Below, piece by piece: positions 43,182-53,364 of a stretch of DNA of 64,000 nt (position 1 is the first letter of the stretch; the number at the start of each line of letters is the position of its first letter). The notes beneath the pieces were generated by a model. It saw nothing but the letters and a program-made list of their open reading frames with translations. It searched no databases and was not told the DNA's origin. The DNA is from Plantactinospora sp. BC1. Lineage in GTDB: Bacteria > Actinomycetota > Actinomycetes > Mycobacteriales > Micromonosporaceae. The stretch spans positions 6,696,001 to 6,760,000 of the forward strand of contig NZ_CP028158.1 of NCBI RefSeq assembly GCF_003030345.1, written 5' to 3'. The position numbers were made by a program, and so were the translations under genes.

Positions 43182-46100
43182 TTACCGACTGCTGACCGTC
43201 CTCTTACCGATGCCGTCGAGCGCAGGTTCGTCGAGGTCGAGCCGCGCGCCGCGACGCATCTCGGCAGCGAGTTGCTCCTCGCTGAGCGCCTCGCGGAGAC
43301 GGGAGGTGATGCGCCGTACGTCATGCTGCTCGCCGGCGGGCAGCGGCGCTCCGGCTGCCTCGCGCAGCGTCCGGGCCGCGCCCAGCAGCCGCGCGGCCCG
43401 GCGATGGTCACCGGCGAGGCTGGCGGCGCCGGCCAGGCCCTCAAGAGCCAGGGCCACGGCCCGGTGGTCTCCGGTGGCCCGCGCCGCGTCCAGCGACTCA
43501 CGGTGGCGACGCTCAGCGAGGGCGGCATCACCGCGGTGTTCGGCGATGAACCCCAACTCGGCCAGTGTGAGCGCGCAGCCGGGCAGGTAGCCCGCGTGCC
43601 GGTTCCACTGCAGCAGGTCCCGCTGCCGGGTCTCGGCGGCGTCGAGGTCACCCCGCCGGCGCTCTACCATCGCCAGTCCGGTACCGGCGAAGGCGGCGGC
43701 GGACCGGCTCGACTGCTCCCGCGCCACCTGTAACGCGCGGTCATGCCAGGCAACGGCTTCCTGGTAGTCGCCCCGCAGTAGGGCGAGCCGACCGAGGTTC
43801 GCCAACTGCCGGGACACCAACGTCCACAGCCGCAGGTGTTCGGCGATGCGCAGCGCCTCGCGGTGGCACGACTCGGCACGATCGTAGTCGCCACGGATCT
43901 CCGCCAGACTCCCCAACAGACTCGTCGGATGCACCTGACCCCAGCGGTCGCCCAGTTGTGCGAACAACGACCGGCTGACCTCGCAGTCCCGCTGGGCGGC
44001 GGACAGATCGCTGCGGAGTACGAGCGCGAGGTCGGCCCGGGTGGCACAGGCCGCGGCGATGCCCCACCGGTCGCCGTGGGCGCGGAACGCCGCCAACGCC
44101 GCGTTGACCAGTACGGCGGCCTCGCCCGGGTCACCGGAGCCGAGCATCATGGAGGCGAACAGCCACTGCGCGAACGCCCTGTCCGGCAGGTCGGCGTCCG
44201 GGTAGCTCGCCAGGACCCGCTGCCGGGGAGCGGCCGGGTCACCGTCCCGGGTGGCGAGAGCGACCAGCCACATGTCCGCCTGTCGGCGAAGGGCGTCCGG
44301 CGCGACATCCTCCTCGCTCGTCGGGACGATGTCCAACGCCGTACGCAGTGACCGGCTCAGCTCTCCGAAACGGCCTCGTAGCAGCCGGTACCAGGTCAAC
44401 GAGGTGGCGAGCGTCAATCCGGCGCGGGCGTGCCCGTCGGTGGCGGCGACGTCGAGTGCCGCCCGGAAGTTGGCGTTCTCGGCGTCGAGCTCGCCGAGCG
44501 CGCAACTCTGGTCATGGCCCCGGAGCCGTCCGGTGACCCGCTCGGCGAGACGGGCGAAGCAGGCGGCGTACCGGCGACGGGTCTCGGGCAGTTCGCCGGC
44601 GCTGTCGAGTTGGTCGAGACCGTAGGCGGCCACCGTCTCCGACAGCCGGTAGCGTCGCGGACTCTCCCCGTGCCGCACCATGACCAGTGACCGGTCGATC
44701 AGGCGCGCCAGTACGTCGAGCACGTCGTCCGGGGACACCTGCCCGGCCGAGCACACCTGCTCGGCGGTCGCCAGGGTGGCGCCGTCGGCGAAGACCGCCA
44801 GCCGGCGCAGCACCGCGCGTTCCGGAGGCGACAGCAGCTCCCAACTCCAGTCGATCATCGCGCGAAGCCCCTGCTGGCGCGGGGGCGCGGTCCGCCGGCC
44901 GGAGGACAGCAGCCGGAAGCGATCGTCGAGCCGCGTCGCCAGTTCGTTCGGATCGAGTACCGGCAGCCGGGACGCGGCCAGTTCCAGCGCCAGCGGCACT
45001 CCGTCGAGACGCCGGCAGATGGTGGCGATGGTCTCCGTGTCTTCCTGGTCCACGCTGAACCCGGGCTCGATGGCGCGGGCGCGGGCTACGAAGAGCCGGA
45101 CCGCCGGGGTCTCGACGATCTGCTCCGCGGTCGCTCCGGGCTCCGGCAGGGCCAGCGGCGGCACCGGGAAGACGACCTCGCCGGCGATCCCGAGCGGTTC
45201 GCGGCTCGTCGCCAGGATGCGCAGGTCGGCCGCGGCGCCGAGAAGTTTCTCGGTCAGTTGGGCGATCGGCTCCACCACGTGTTCGCAGTTGTCGAGCAGC
45301 AACAGCATTCGCCGGTCCCGCAGCGCGGCGACGAGCCGGTCCGTCGGCTCACGTGGTCGGTCGCCGGGCGGGCTGTCGTCCCGGATCTCCAGCGTCGCCG
45401 CCACCGTCTCGACGACCTCGGTGCAGGTCGCCGGGTCGCCGCAGTGCGGCTGGCCGGCCAGCTCGACGAGCCACACTCCGGCGGGGAACGTGTCGGCGAG
45501 CATTCGCGCGGCCTCGAGCGCCAGCCTGGTCTTCCCTACCCCGCCGAGACCGGTCAGGGTGACCAGCCGCCCGTTCGCCAGACGCTCCCGTACCGCTTCG
45601 ACGGCCTCGTCGCGGCCGATCAGTCCGCCGTACGGGCCTGGCGACAGCGGTGCCGGCAGGTTGGTTCGGGCCGGATTCAGCGGTGGTGCCGGCGGCTGTA
45701 GCGCGGGGTCCTGACGCAGGATCGCCCGATGCAGCTCGGCCAGCTCCTGCCCGGGGTCGATGCCCAGTTCGTCGCGCAGTTGCCGACGGAACCGCTCGTA
45801 GGCGGCCAGGGCGTCACGCTGGCGCCCCGAGCCGTACAGGGCGCGCAGGTGCGCGGCCCGTAGTCGCTCGCGCCACGGGTGGCGTGCGACCAGGTCGGCC
45901 AGCTCGCCGGCGAGCAGGTGGTGCTCACCGAGCGCGAGCCGCGCCTCGGCCAGTTCCTCCAGCGCGGCCAGATACTGGTCGTTGAGCCGCTCGGCCGCCT
46001 GGCGGACGAATCGCTCGTCGCTGAAGTCCGCGTACGGGGAACCGCGCCAGAGCGACAGCGCCTCGGTCAGCGTCGCCGCCCGCTGCGCCGGCTCCCGCTG

Positions 46101-46463
46101 CCCGCGCGACCGTGCCAACAGCGCGGTGAAGCGTACGGCGTCGATCGATTCCGCCGACGTCCGCAGCCGGTAGCCGGCGTCACCGGACTCGACCAGCGCA
46201 CGGCCACCGGCCTCACCCGCCTCCAGCGCGCGGCGCAACTGCGACACCTTGGTCTGCAGGGCCCCCAGCGCGTTGCCCGGGGGCTCGTCACCCCAGAGAT
46301 CCTCGATCAGGCGATCGGCGGTCACCGGGCGTCCCTCGTGAACCAGCAGGTCAGCCAGGAGACCGCGAACCTTCAGGCCGGGCACGGTGACGGGTTCGCC
46401 GTCGGACGTCCACACGGCGATCCCACCCAGCACCCCGAAGCGCACAGCTTTCACCCTAGCCAT
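43182..46463 (-). CDS. AfsR/SARP-type regulator (BTAD - NB-ARC - TPR)
   Basis: A 1093-residue regulator. An OmpR-like winged helix (1-95, RFGVLGGIAVWTSDGEPV ... LIEDLWGDEPP) is followed by a bacterial transcriptional activator domain (100-245, ending ELGIDPGQELAELHRAIL), an NTPase (Walker A LTGLGGVGKTRLAL at about 303, Walker B RRMLLLLDNCEHV) and C-terminal TPRs (about 680-1060). This is the domain order of AfsR-type activators of secondary metabolism. The start at 46463 is chosen because the wHTH begins there. Divergent from an MFS exporter gene, the most likely target. Confidence 0.92.
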   Translation of the reverse strand: MARVKAVRFGVLGGIAVWTSDGEPVTVPGLKVRGLLADLLVHEGRPVTADRLIEDLWGDEPPGNALGALQTKVSQLRRALEAGEAGGRALVESGDAGYRLRTSAESIDAVRFTALLARSRGQREPAQRAATLTEALSLWRGSPYADFSDERFVRQAAERLNDQYLAALEELAEARLALGEHHLLAGELADLVARHPWRERLRAAHLRALYGSGRQRDALAAYERFRRQLRDELGIDPGQELAELHRAILRQDPALQPPAPPLNPARTNLPAPLSPGPYGGLIGRDEAVEAVRERLANGRLVTLTGLGGVGKTRLALEAARMLADTFPAGVWLVELAGQPHCGDPATCTEVVETVAATLEIRDDSPPGDRPREPTDRLVAALRDRRMLLLLDNCEHVVEPIAQLTEKLLGAAADLRILATSREPLGIAGEVVFPVPPLALPEPGATAEQIVETPAVRLFVARARAIEPGFSVDQEDTETIATICRRLDGVPLALELAASRLPVLDPNELATRLDDRFRLLSSGRRTAPPRQQGLRAMIDWSWELLSPPERAVLRRLAVFADGATLATAEQVCSAGQVSPDDVLDVLARLIDRSLVMVRHGESPRRYRLSETVAAYGLDQLDSAGELPETRRRYAACFARLAERVTGRLRGHDQSCALGELDAENANFRAALDVAATDGHARAGLTLATSLTWYRLLRGRFGELSRSLRTALDIVPTSEEDVAPDALRRQADMWLVALATRDGDPAAPRQRVLASYPDADLPDRAFAQWLFASMMLGSGDPGEAAVLVNAALAAFRAHGDRWGIAAACATRADLALVLRSDLSAAQRDCEVSRSLFAQLGDRWGQVHPTSLLGSLAEIRGDYDRAESCHREALRIAEHLRLWTLVSRQLANLGRLALLRGDYQEAVAWHDRALQVAREQSSRSAAAFAGTGLAMVERRRGDLDAAETRQRDLLQWNRHAGYLPGCALTLAELGFIAEHRGDAALAERRHRESLDAARATGDHRAVALALEGLAGAASLAGDHRRAARLLGAARTLREAAGAPLPAGEQHDVRRITSRLREALSEEQLAAEMRRGARLDLDEPALDGIGKRTVSSR

Positions 46464-46724
46464 CCAGCTGTCCCGGCCAGCGGGCTCCGCCGTCCGTCGG
46501 CACCGCTGACCAGGACCCGCGCCGACGTCACGGTGATGCGCAGAACGCGGAAGCGGCTCCGCCCGACCAGCGCCGACTGCCCGCGGCTGCGTCCGCGCCC
46601 GCCGTTGGACGGGCGGCGGCAGGTTTCCATGCCTGCCCGACGCGTACGTCAGGCGACCGTCAGTAGACGGTAAGGGCGCTGGGCAGGCTCGATCCAACCG
46701 ACCGACCGACAGCGGAGGATTGCG

Positions 46725-47939
46725 ATGGATCACCTACAACGCGACGCGGCCGCTCGCCACGGCAGACAGCCCGGACCGGAGCGGGTGTCCACACCCTGGC
46801 TCGCCCTGCTGGCCGGCCCGCTGTCGTACGGGATCTCCGCGCCGGCCCTGGTCCTCGACGACCTGGCGCGGGCGATGGGGACCGGGAAAGAGGCAGCGGC
46901 CGCCGGCGTGACGGCCTTCGGCTGGGGGATCGCGCTGGGAACACCACTGTTGGCGGCGTTGCTGGCGCGCCGCGGCGTACGGGCGGTCCTGACCGTCGCG
47001 ACCGCGTTGGTGGGCGCGGGGACGGTCCTCCTCGTGCTGAGTTCGAGCGTACCGGTGTTGGTGGCCGGTGCGGCGGTGCAGGCGCTGGGGTCTGCCGGGC
47101 TCACAGTGACGGCCATGAAACTGGCCGGCTCGGCTCGGCGGATGGGGGTGGTTGCCGCGTCGCTGGCGGTCGTCGGTGCCACCGGTCCGCTGACCGGCGC
47201 GCTGGTGGCCGACTCCTTCTCCTGGCAGGCGGCGCTGGCGTTGCCACTGCTGGCGGTGGTCGCCGTGCCGGCGGCTCGCCGCGGCGCGTCACCGCCGGAC
47301 GCGGTACCGGCGTCGTTCGATCCCCTCGGCACGGCTCTCCTCGCCATGCTGGTCACCGCGGCGGTTCTCACTCCGCACCGGCCGCTGGTGGCCGGCCCGG
47401 CCACCGTCGCGCTGCTGTTGTTGCTCGTGGTCCGGACGAAGGTGCGCCCCGACGGTTTCCCGCCCGTCGCGGTGGCACGTAACGGCAGGTTCCTCGCGGC
47501 GTGCGCGTTGGCCTTCGGACTGGCTGTGGCGAACTTCGCCGTGCTCTACGCCGCGCCGGATCTGCTGCGAGAGCACGCGGGATGGGACGGCACCCTGAGC
47601 GGAGTCGTGCTGCTGGCGCCGTACCTGCTCGGCGGCTTCGGATCGGGATTCCTGGTGGCGGCGTCCGTGCGGGTGCCGCACCGGGTGGTGGCCGCCGCGT
47701 TGCTCGCCGCCGGCGCCGCCGCGCCGTTGCTGGCGGCGGTCACCACCGTCGTACCGCTACTGCTCGCGGCGATGGCGCTCGGCTCCCTGGCCGCCGCGAC
47801 CGGCCAAGGCGTGCTCGCCCTGCGAGCGGCCGGCGTCGTGCCCGCCTCGCACGAGGCCGAAGCCCTGGGGTTGTTCAACCTCGCCTACCTGCTCAGCGTC
47901 GCGTTCGGACCGGCGATCGCCGTGACGCTGTCACTCTGA
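46725..47939 (+). CDS. MFS transporter
   Basis: A 404-residue protein with about 12 hydrophobic helices. The loop 2-3 motif (LLARRGVRAVLT) and the DHA1-like organisation LVVGATGPLTGALVADSFSW-type helix 5 motif C point to a drug/H+ antiporter. GGAGG lies upstream of the ATG. It is divergent from the AfsR-like regulator gene with a 261-bp interval. Confidence 0.88.
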   Translation: MDHLQRDAAARHGRQPGPERVSTPWLALLAGPLSYGISAPALVLDDLARAMGTGKEAAAAGVTAFGWGIALGTPLLAALLARRGVRAVLTVATALVGAGTVLLVLSSSVPVLVAGAAVQALGSAGLTVTAMKLAGSARRMGVVAASLAVVGATGPLTGALVADSFSWQAALALPLLAVVAVPAARRGASPPDAVPASFDPLGTALLAMLVTAAVLTPHRPLVAGPATVALLLLLVVRTKVRPDGFPPVAVARNGRFLAACALAFGLAVANFAVLYAAPDLLREHAGWDGTLSGVVLLAPYLLGGFGSGFLVAASVRVPHRVVAAALLAAGAAAPLLAAVTTVVPLLLAAMALGSLAAATGQGVLALRAAGVVPASHEAEALGLFNLAYLLSVAFGPAIAVTLSL

Positions 47940-48165
47940 CCGGTGCAGAGCCGGCGGCGCGGCGACCAGGTCTCGTGCCGACCGTTCGCCGTCGCTATCA
48001 GGATCGATAGCGGGCCGTACGATCTGACCTGAGCTGCCAACGCCGCTGGCCGCGCCCGTAGAGGCTGCGCAGGTCGCGCCAGGCCCGGTCCGGTCGAACC
48101 GGGAACGCAACAGCCCCCGCCGCCCTACTTGCGTCACCGCGCCTTCGGTACGGAAGAATGCCGTC

Positions 48166-48972
48166 ATGACCGAGGATCGGGAGTTCCGCTCGGACTCCAA
48201 ACTGGACACCACGGTTCCGCACTCGGCGCGGATCTGGAACTACTGGCTCGGCGGCAAGGACAACTTCGCGGTCGATCGGGCCGTCGGCGATGAGGTGATC
48301 GCACACATCCCGGACATCCCCGTCGGGGCCAGGTCCGAGCGCGCGTTCCTCAAGCGCGTGGTCAGGTTCCTGGTCGAGGATGCCGGCATCCGACAGTTCC
48401 TCGACGTCGGCACCGGGCTCCCCTCGGCGGAGAACACCCACGAGGTCGCGCAAGCTCTCGACCCAGGCTGCCGGGTCGTCTACATCGACAACGACCCCCT
48501 CGTCATGGTGCATGCGCGTGCGCTCCTGAACAGCGCACCGGAAGGCATCTGCGACTACGTCGAGGCCGATCTGCGGCAGCCGGACACGATACTCGCGTCG
48601 GCGCGGCAGACGCTCGACTTCTCGCAGCCGATCGGGCTCATGCTCCTCGGCGTCGTCAACCACCTCATGGACGACGACGTGGCGTACGGCTCCGTCGCGC
48701 AGCTGGTGCGGGCGATGCCCGCCGGCAGCTACCTGGTGCTCACCCACTCCACCGCGGAGATCCACGGCGAGCCGATGCTGCGCGTGATGCGGGAAACCAC
48801 CGAGCGCGGCGGCACGCCGATCCGCGCCAGGACGAAGGTGGAGCTCGAACGCTTCTTCGACGGGTTGGATCTTTTGGAGCCCGGCGTCGTCACGTGCTCG
48901 CGGTGGCGCCCCGACCCGGAGTCCGACGAGCCGGAGGTCTACCTCTTCGGCGGCGTCGGCCGCATCGGCTGA
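48166..48972 (+). CDS. SAM-dependent methyltransferase, DUF574 type
   Basis: A 268-residue protein with the actinomycete-specific signature SARIWNYWLGGKDNFAVDR, then SAM-binding FLDVGTGLPSAENTHEVAQ and VVYIDNDPLVMVHARALL. Members are numerous in this group of organisms and their substrates are unknown. ATG at 48166 without strong ribosome binding site. Standing alone, 226 bp after the MFS gene. Confidence 0.92.
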   Translation: MTEDREFRSDSKLDTTVPHSARIWNYWLGGKDNFAVDRAVGDEVIAHIPDIPVGARSERAFLKRVVRFLVEDAGIRQFLDVGTGLPSAENTHEVAQALDPGCRVVYIDNDPLVMVHARALLNSAPEGICDYVEADLRQPDTILASARQTLDFSQPIGLMLLGVVNHLMDDDVAYGSVAQLVRAMPAGSYLVLTHSTAEIHGEPMLRVMRETTERGGTPIRARTKVELERFFDGLDLLEPGVVTCSRWRPDPESDEPEVYLFGGVGRIG

Positions 48973-49270
48973 GCTGAGACCCCGACGCCGGCCAGCCACG
49001 AGGGCAACCTATTCGCGGGTACGGAGGTGAACGCTGGCACCGACCCTCCTGTCGCCGCTACGGCTGAAGTACTGGGTCCCGCGGCCGGACGGGGCGCGGC
49101 GAGCGGCGGATCTCGCCAGGTCCGACCCGGTGGCCGGACTCCGGAGCGGGTCTTGTCCCCCGTGCGAGCTACCCGCAAGTGTCCACCGCACGGGGACGAT
49201 TGTGGCGGCGCAACTCCATAGGTTTCTTCGTGTCCGCGGCGCTCCGGTCGCGGTCTGCGAAGGAGTCATC

Positions 49271-50107
49271 ATGCGCTTCGTCAAACAGCTTCTCGCCGTC
49301 GCCGCCGTCGCCCTCGTCGGTGTGCAGAGCGTCGCCGCCGTCGAGGGCAACTCTTTCCTCACCTTGGTTATCGGCGCTGTGACGGCGGTGCTGTGTGTGG
49401 TCGTCTACCGGTGGGTCGTGCGGCGCACCGAGCGCCGCGAGCCGACCGAGCTCGGCCAGGACGGCTGGGGCGGGAAGCTGGGCCGCGGAACACTCATCGG
49501 CTTCGCCATGTTCGCGGCCGTCATCGCCAACATCGCGTTCCTCGGCGGTTACCACGTCGAGGGCTGGGGTTCGCCGACGCGAGCGCTGGGTCTGCTCGGG
49601 TTCATGGCGGCCGCCGCCGTCACCGAGGAGCTGCTGTTCCGGGGAGTGCTGTTCCGGATCATCGAGGAGCGTACCGGCACCTGGATCGCCCTCGCCCTGA
49701 CCGGCGTGGTGTTCGGCGCGATCCACCTGGTGAACCCGGACGCCACCCTGTGGGGGGCGACCGCCATCGCCATCGAGGCCGGGTTCATGCTGGCCGCCTG
49801 CTACGCCGCCACCCGGAACCTGTGGGTCCCGATCGGCCTGCACTTCGGCTGGAATTTCGCCGCCGGCGGCATCTTCAGCGTCGCGGTTTCCGGCAACGGC
49901 GAGTCGAAGGGGCTGCTCGAAGCCTCGACGTCGGGGCCGGTCGCGCTGAGCGGTGGCGCCTTCGGGCCGGAGGGCAGCCTGTACGCGGTGCTGGCCGGCG
50001 TGGTGCTGACCGTGGTATTCCTGTGGCTGGCCAAGCGCCGCGGGCACATCGTCCCGCGCCGCCACCGCACGGCGCCGGCCCCGGCAACCGCTACAGTCAC
50101 CCGGTGA
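49271..50107 (+). CDS. CPBP-family intramembrane metalloprotease
   Basis: A 278-residue membrane protein with about seven helices and the Abi/CAAX motifs: EELLFRGVLFRIIEE (Glu pair plus Arg), GVVFGAIHL and LHFGWNFAAGG. These supply the predicted metal ligands. ATG at 49271 follows GAAGGAG. Its stop overlaps the start of a histidine kinase gene (GTGA), so protease and two-component system form one operon, which suggests regulated proteolysis tied to that signal pathway. Confidence 0.9.
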   Translation: MRFVKQLLAVAAVALVGVQSVAAVEGNSFLTLVIGAVTAVLCVVVYRWVVRRTERREPTELGQDGWGGKLGRGTLIGFAMFAAVIANIAFLGGYHVEGWGSPTRALGLLGFMAAAAVTEELLFRGVLFRIIEERTGTWIALALTGVVFGAIHLVNPDATLWGATAIAIEAGFMLAACYAATRNLWVPIGLHFGWNFAAGGIFSVAVSGNGESKGLLEASTSGPVALSGGAFGPEGSLYAVLAGVVLTVVFLWLAKRRGHIVPRRHRTAPAPATATVTR

Positions 50108-51291
50108 TCAAGCTCCGGAGGCTCCCGGATCTGTGGCGGCAGTGGCCGACCACGGTCCGGGATCTCCCGTTCGCCCTGGCCCTCGCCCTCGCGACGGTGG
50201 TCCCGGCTCTGGAGCGGCAGGGTACGCAGCTCGGCGAACTCCCGGACCGCCCGTACGACGCGCTGACCGTCGGTGTCGTCGCCCTGGAGTGCCTGCCGCT
50301 GGCCGTACGCCGTCGGTGGCCGGCCGTCTGCCTCGCGCTGGTGTCGCTCGGCTTCGCGATCGACCAGCTCCGCGGCTACCACACCATCGCGGGTACGGGA
50401 CTGGCCATCGCGCTCATCAGCGCCGGCGCTTACCTGGAACGGCGCCGCTGGGTCGTCGCGGCTCTCGCCTCGGCAGCGTACGTGCCCCTGGCGATCTCCC
50501 TCGACCGGCTCGGCTCGGGTGAGGGCGTCACCGGGTTCACCACCTTCTACCTGCTGCTGGCACTCGCGTGGGGCATCGGGGCGTGGCTGCGCCAGAACCG
50601 GGCCGCCGAGGCGGAACGCCGCCGCCATGTCGAGGAGGCCACCCGTACGGCGGAGCGCACCCGCATCGCCCGGGAGCTGCACGACGTCGTCACCCACCAC
50701 GTGACGGCGATGGTCGTGCAGGCAGAGGCGGCGCGCTACCTGACCGGCGCCCCGGACAAACTGGAGCAGACCTTGACCGCGATCACCGGCACCGGCCGCC
50801 GGGCCGTCGGCGACCTGCGGCAGCTGCTCGACCTGCTCAACCCCGATCACCACACCGACGAACCGCGTACGCCCCCCGTCGGTGACCTGGACGCCCTCGT
50901 CGACCAGACCCGGCAGGCCGGGCAGCCGGTCGAGTTTGTCCGGGAGGGTACGCCGGCGGCGGTGACCGGCAGCGCCGAGGTGGCGACCTACCGGGTGGTG
51001 CAGGAGGCGCTGACGAACGCGCTGAAGTACGCGCACGGCAGCCGGACCAGGGTTCACGTCCGCCACGGGGAAGGGGAGACGACCGTGGAGATCAGCACCG
51101 AAGGCTCCGGATCCGGCGGCGCGTCCCCGGGCGGCAGCGGACGCGGCGGCGCCTTCCCGGGCGGCAGCGGACGCGGCCTCGCCGGGCTCCGCGAGCGGGT
51201 CACCGTCATCGGTGGCGACTTCAGCGCGGGCGCGCAGGCCGGCGGCGGTTTCCTCGTGCGGGCCCGGATCCCGGCCGGAAACCCGTCGTGA
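50104..51291 (+). CDS. sensor histidine kinase, DesK/NarL type
   Basis: A 395-residue kinase with an N-terminal block of hydrophobic helices (about 20-170), a HisKA_3 helix with the phospho-acceptor in ARELHDVVTHHVTAMVV, and an HATPase domain (N box VQEALTNALKYAHG; G box RGLAGLRERV). Two 30-bp repeats encode a Gly-Ser-rich insert between the N and G boxes. Coupled by GTGA overlaps to the protease gene and the regulator gene. Confidence 0.92.
   Translation: MIKLRRLPDLWRQWPTTVRDLPFALALALATVVPALERQGTQLGELPDRPYDALTVGVVALECLPLAVRRRWPAVCLALVSLGFAIDQLRGYHTIAGTGLAIALISAGAYLERRRWVVAALASAAYVPLAISLDRLGSGEGVTGFTTFYLLLALAWGIGAWLRQNRAAEAERRRHVEEATRTAERTRIARELHDVVTHHVTAMVVQAEAARYLTGAPDKLEQTLTAITGTGRRAVGDLRQLLDLLNPDHHTDEPRTPPVGDLDALVDQTRQAGQPVEFVREGTPAAVTGSAEVATYRVVQEALTNALKYAHGSRTRVHVRHGEGETTVEISTEGSGSGGASPGGSGRGGAFPGGSGRGLAGLRERVTVIGGDFSAGAQAGGGFLVRARIPAGNPS
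51115..51174 (+). repeat. tandem 30-bp repeat inside the kinase ATP domain
   Basis: Two near-identical 30-bp units (51115-51144, 51145-51174) encode GGASPGGSGR and GGAFPGGSGR. They sit in the ATP-lid segment of the HATPase, so copy number changes would alter lid length without frameshift. Confidence 0.85.
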
Positions 51292-51947
51292 CCGGGCCGA
51301 TCCGGGTACTGGTCTGCGACGACCAGGAGCTGATCCGCGCCGGCTTCGCGACGATCATCGACGCCCAGCCCGACATGGAGATCGTCGGCGAGTGCGGCGA
51401 CGGGCGTGCGGCGGTCGGCCTGGCCGCTCGGCTCCGGCCGGACGTGGTGGTGATGGACGTCCGGATGCCGGTGCTCGACGGCATCGAGGCGACCCGCCTG
51501 CTGGCCGGCGCCGGGGTCCCCGAGCCGGTGAAGGTGCTCGTGGTGACGACGTTCAACCTCGACGAGTACGTCTACGAGGCGCTGCGCGCGGGCGCCAGCG
51601 GCTTCCTGCTCAAGGACGCCCCACCGGCGCAGCTGCTCAACGGCATCCGCACGGTCGCGACGGGCTCGGCGCTGCTGGCCCCGGAGGTGACCCGGCAGCT
51701 GGTGGGCCGCTACGCGGCGCGCATCCGCCCGGCCGAGGGCGCTCCGGACGGCGGCGCGCTGACCCCGCGCGAGCTGGAGGTGCTCCGCCTCATCGCGGAG
51801 GGCCTGTCCAACAGCGAGATCGCCGCGGCACTCGTGATCAGCCAGGAGACGGTCAAGACGTACGTGTCCCGCATCCTCACCAAGCTTGACCTGCGCGACC
51901 GGGTCCAGGCCGTGGTGTACGCGTACCGCCGGGGCCTGGTGACCTGA
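51288..51947 (+). CDS. LuxR-type response regulator
   Basis: A 219-residue regulator. Receiver: acidic pair in VLVCDDQELIRAG, phospho-acceptor Asp in VVVMDVRMPVLDG, Thr in VVTTFN and Lys in LLKDAPP. The C-terminal HTH has LTPRELEVLRLIAEGLSNSE and VKTYVSRILTKLDLRDR. All residues for normal phosphotransfer are present. GTGA overlap with the kinase gene. Likely controls the protease-kinase-regulator operon or envelope genes. Confidence 0.94.
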   Translation: MTGPIRVLVCDDQELIRAGFATIIDAQPDMEIVGECGDGRAAVGLAARLRPDVVVMDVRMPVLDGIEATRLLAGAGVPEPVKVLVVTTFNLDEYVYEALRAGASGFLLKDAPPAQLLNGIRTVATGSALLAPEVTRQLVGRYAARIRPAEGAPDGGALTPRELEVLRLIAEGLSNSEIAAALVISQETVKTYVSRILTKLDLRDRVQAVVYAYRRGLVT

Positions 51948-52224
51948 GCCGGCCCGCTACTCCTCGCGGTGTCCGTGCACACGAGCACCACGACGCCGGG
52001 CGTGGCGGGGCCGGTTGCGGTCGGCGCTGGCGATACCGCCGTCGCGGCAGTCCCCGGGCCGGGCGCTACCGGAGACTCTGTCGCCGTGGTACGTGCCTTC
52101 GAAGGCGGCGGTGGCCTCCAGGCGATCGTTGCCGCCGAGGATAATTTCCTGCGGGTCTTCAGTACAGGGATGTTGGTGGACGGTGTGGATCAGCGGGCCG
52201 ATCCGTCTGCGATCATGCTTCGCC

Positions 52225-53121
52225 ATGGACTACTACGGACGGTTGCGCCACGAGGCAATGGAGCGGGGCATCCCGGTGGCCCAGGTCAGCAAGCTCGCCG
52301 ATCACCTTCGATTCGCGATCTGGGTGGGTGCCGGCAGTGACTGGGACGGAGATGTCGTCGGGCAGAGCGGTGGGCTGCCCCGGCTACCGGCGGGCGCGGA
52401 GTGGCCGTCCAACGGCGAGAATCCGTTGCCCTTCGTCGCTTCCCTCGACTGCGCGGCGCTTCCGAAGATCGAGAAGCTCCCCTTGCCGGTGGACGGCTCG
52501 CTGCTCCTCTTCCTGGATCATGAGGGCGCCTTCGACGCCATGTGCAGCGGCCACGACGAAAAGTACGCGCGGATCCTGTACGTCCCCGCAGGCACCGAGA
52601 CGGTCCCGCCGCCGTCGTCTGGCCGCGATATCCCGGACCCCGAACCGGAGCGCCGGCTTTTTGCCAAGGTCGAGCCGCAGTTTCCGAACTGGCTCGAGCC
52701 TGATGACGAGGAGGTCGACCTCCTTGAAGGCGCGTCTGAAATCGCAAGGCAGCTCGCCAGTGAGTTGACCCACGCCGACGAACTCATCGCACTGACCTAC
52801 GAGCTCTGGCCGGCGGAGACTCGCGGAGGGGAACTCTGCGTCGGCGGCTACACCTGGACAATCGGAGGCTCCGAGTCCCCCGAGATGCAGATGGCGCGTG
52901 AACGACTCGGGATCCGACTGAAGACCGGACCGGACCTTCCGCGCTCCGACAGGTGGCACTGGCTCGAGGAAGAGGAATTCAGGTTCACGCAGGAATGGGT
53001 GCCACTCGTCCAGTTCGCCACGGAATCGGACCTCCACTACGGACGCTTTCTTATCAGCTTTGCCGACCTGGCCGCTGGCCGCTTCGACAAGATGCGCTCG
53101 TTCCCCGGATTCACCGAATAG
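52225..53121 (+). CDS. DUF1963 protein
   Basis: A 298-residue soluble protein with GGLPRLPAGAEWPSNG, PFVASLDCAALP and SLLLFLDHEGAFD, which are DUF1963 landmarks (a family close to YwqG). It is strongly acidic towards the C-terminus. ATG at 52225 has no strong ribosome binding site. Isolated gene; function unknown. DUF1963 proteins are often found among polymorphic toxin immunity proteins, but no toxin gene is adjacent. Confidence 0.82.
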   Translation: MDYYGRLRHEAMERGIPVAQVSKLADHLRFAIWVGAGSDWDGDVVGQSGGLPRLPAGAEWPSNGENPLPFVASLDCAALPKIEKLPLPVDGSLLLFLDHEGAFDAMCSGHDEKYARILYVPAGTETVPPPSSGRDIPDPEPERRLFAKVEPQFPNWLEPDDEEVDLLEGASEIARQLASELTHADELIALTYELWPAETRGGELCVGGYTWTIGGSESPEMQMARERLGIRLKTGPDLPRSDRWHWLEEEEFRFTQEWVPLVQFATESDLHYGRFLISFADLAAGRFDKMRSFPGFTE

Positions 53122-53364
53122 GCCCGGGGCCGGCACCGACATCCGAAGAGTAGATCGTGGGCCGTCGTCGACTTACCACTCTGGACATCCAGGTGTCGAC
53201 CGTGACGGGTCACGCCGACATTTTCGTCTCGGTGCCTGGTCGTCGTTCTGCATGGACGGCGTCCGGCCCGGGTTCACCGATGTCGTTGCCTGCGGCGGGC
53301 CCTGCGGCTGTCCGGTGCACCGCCGAACCTTGGATCAACGGCGTGAAAGCCTCCCGCAGACTCG

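Noticed and set aside
53157-53364. Possible N-terminal half of the IS701 transposase
   Set aside because: None of the frames shows the expected N-terminal DDE motif; only the C-terminal half can be supported.
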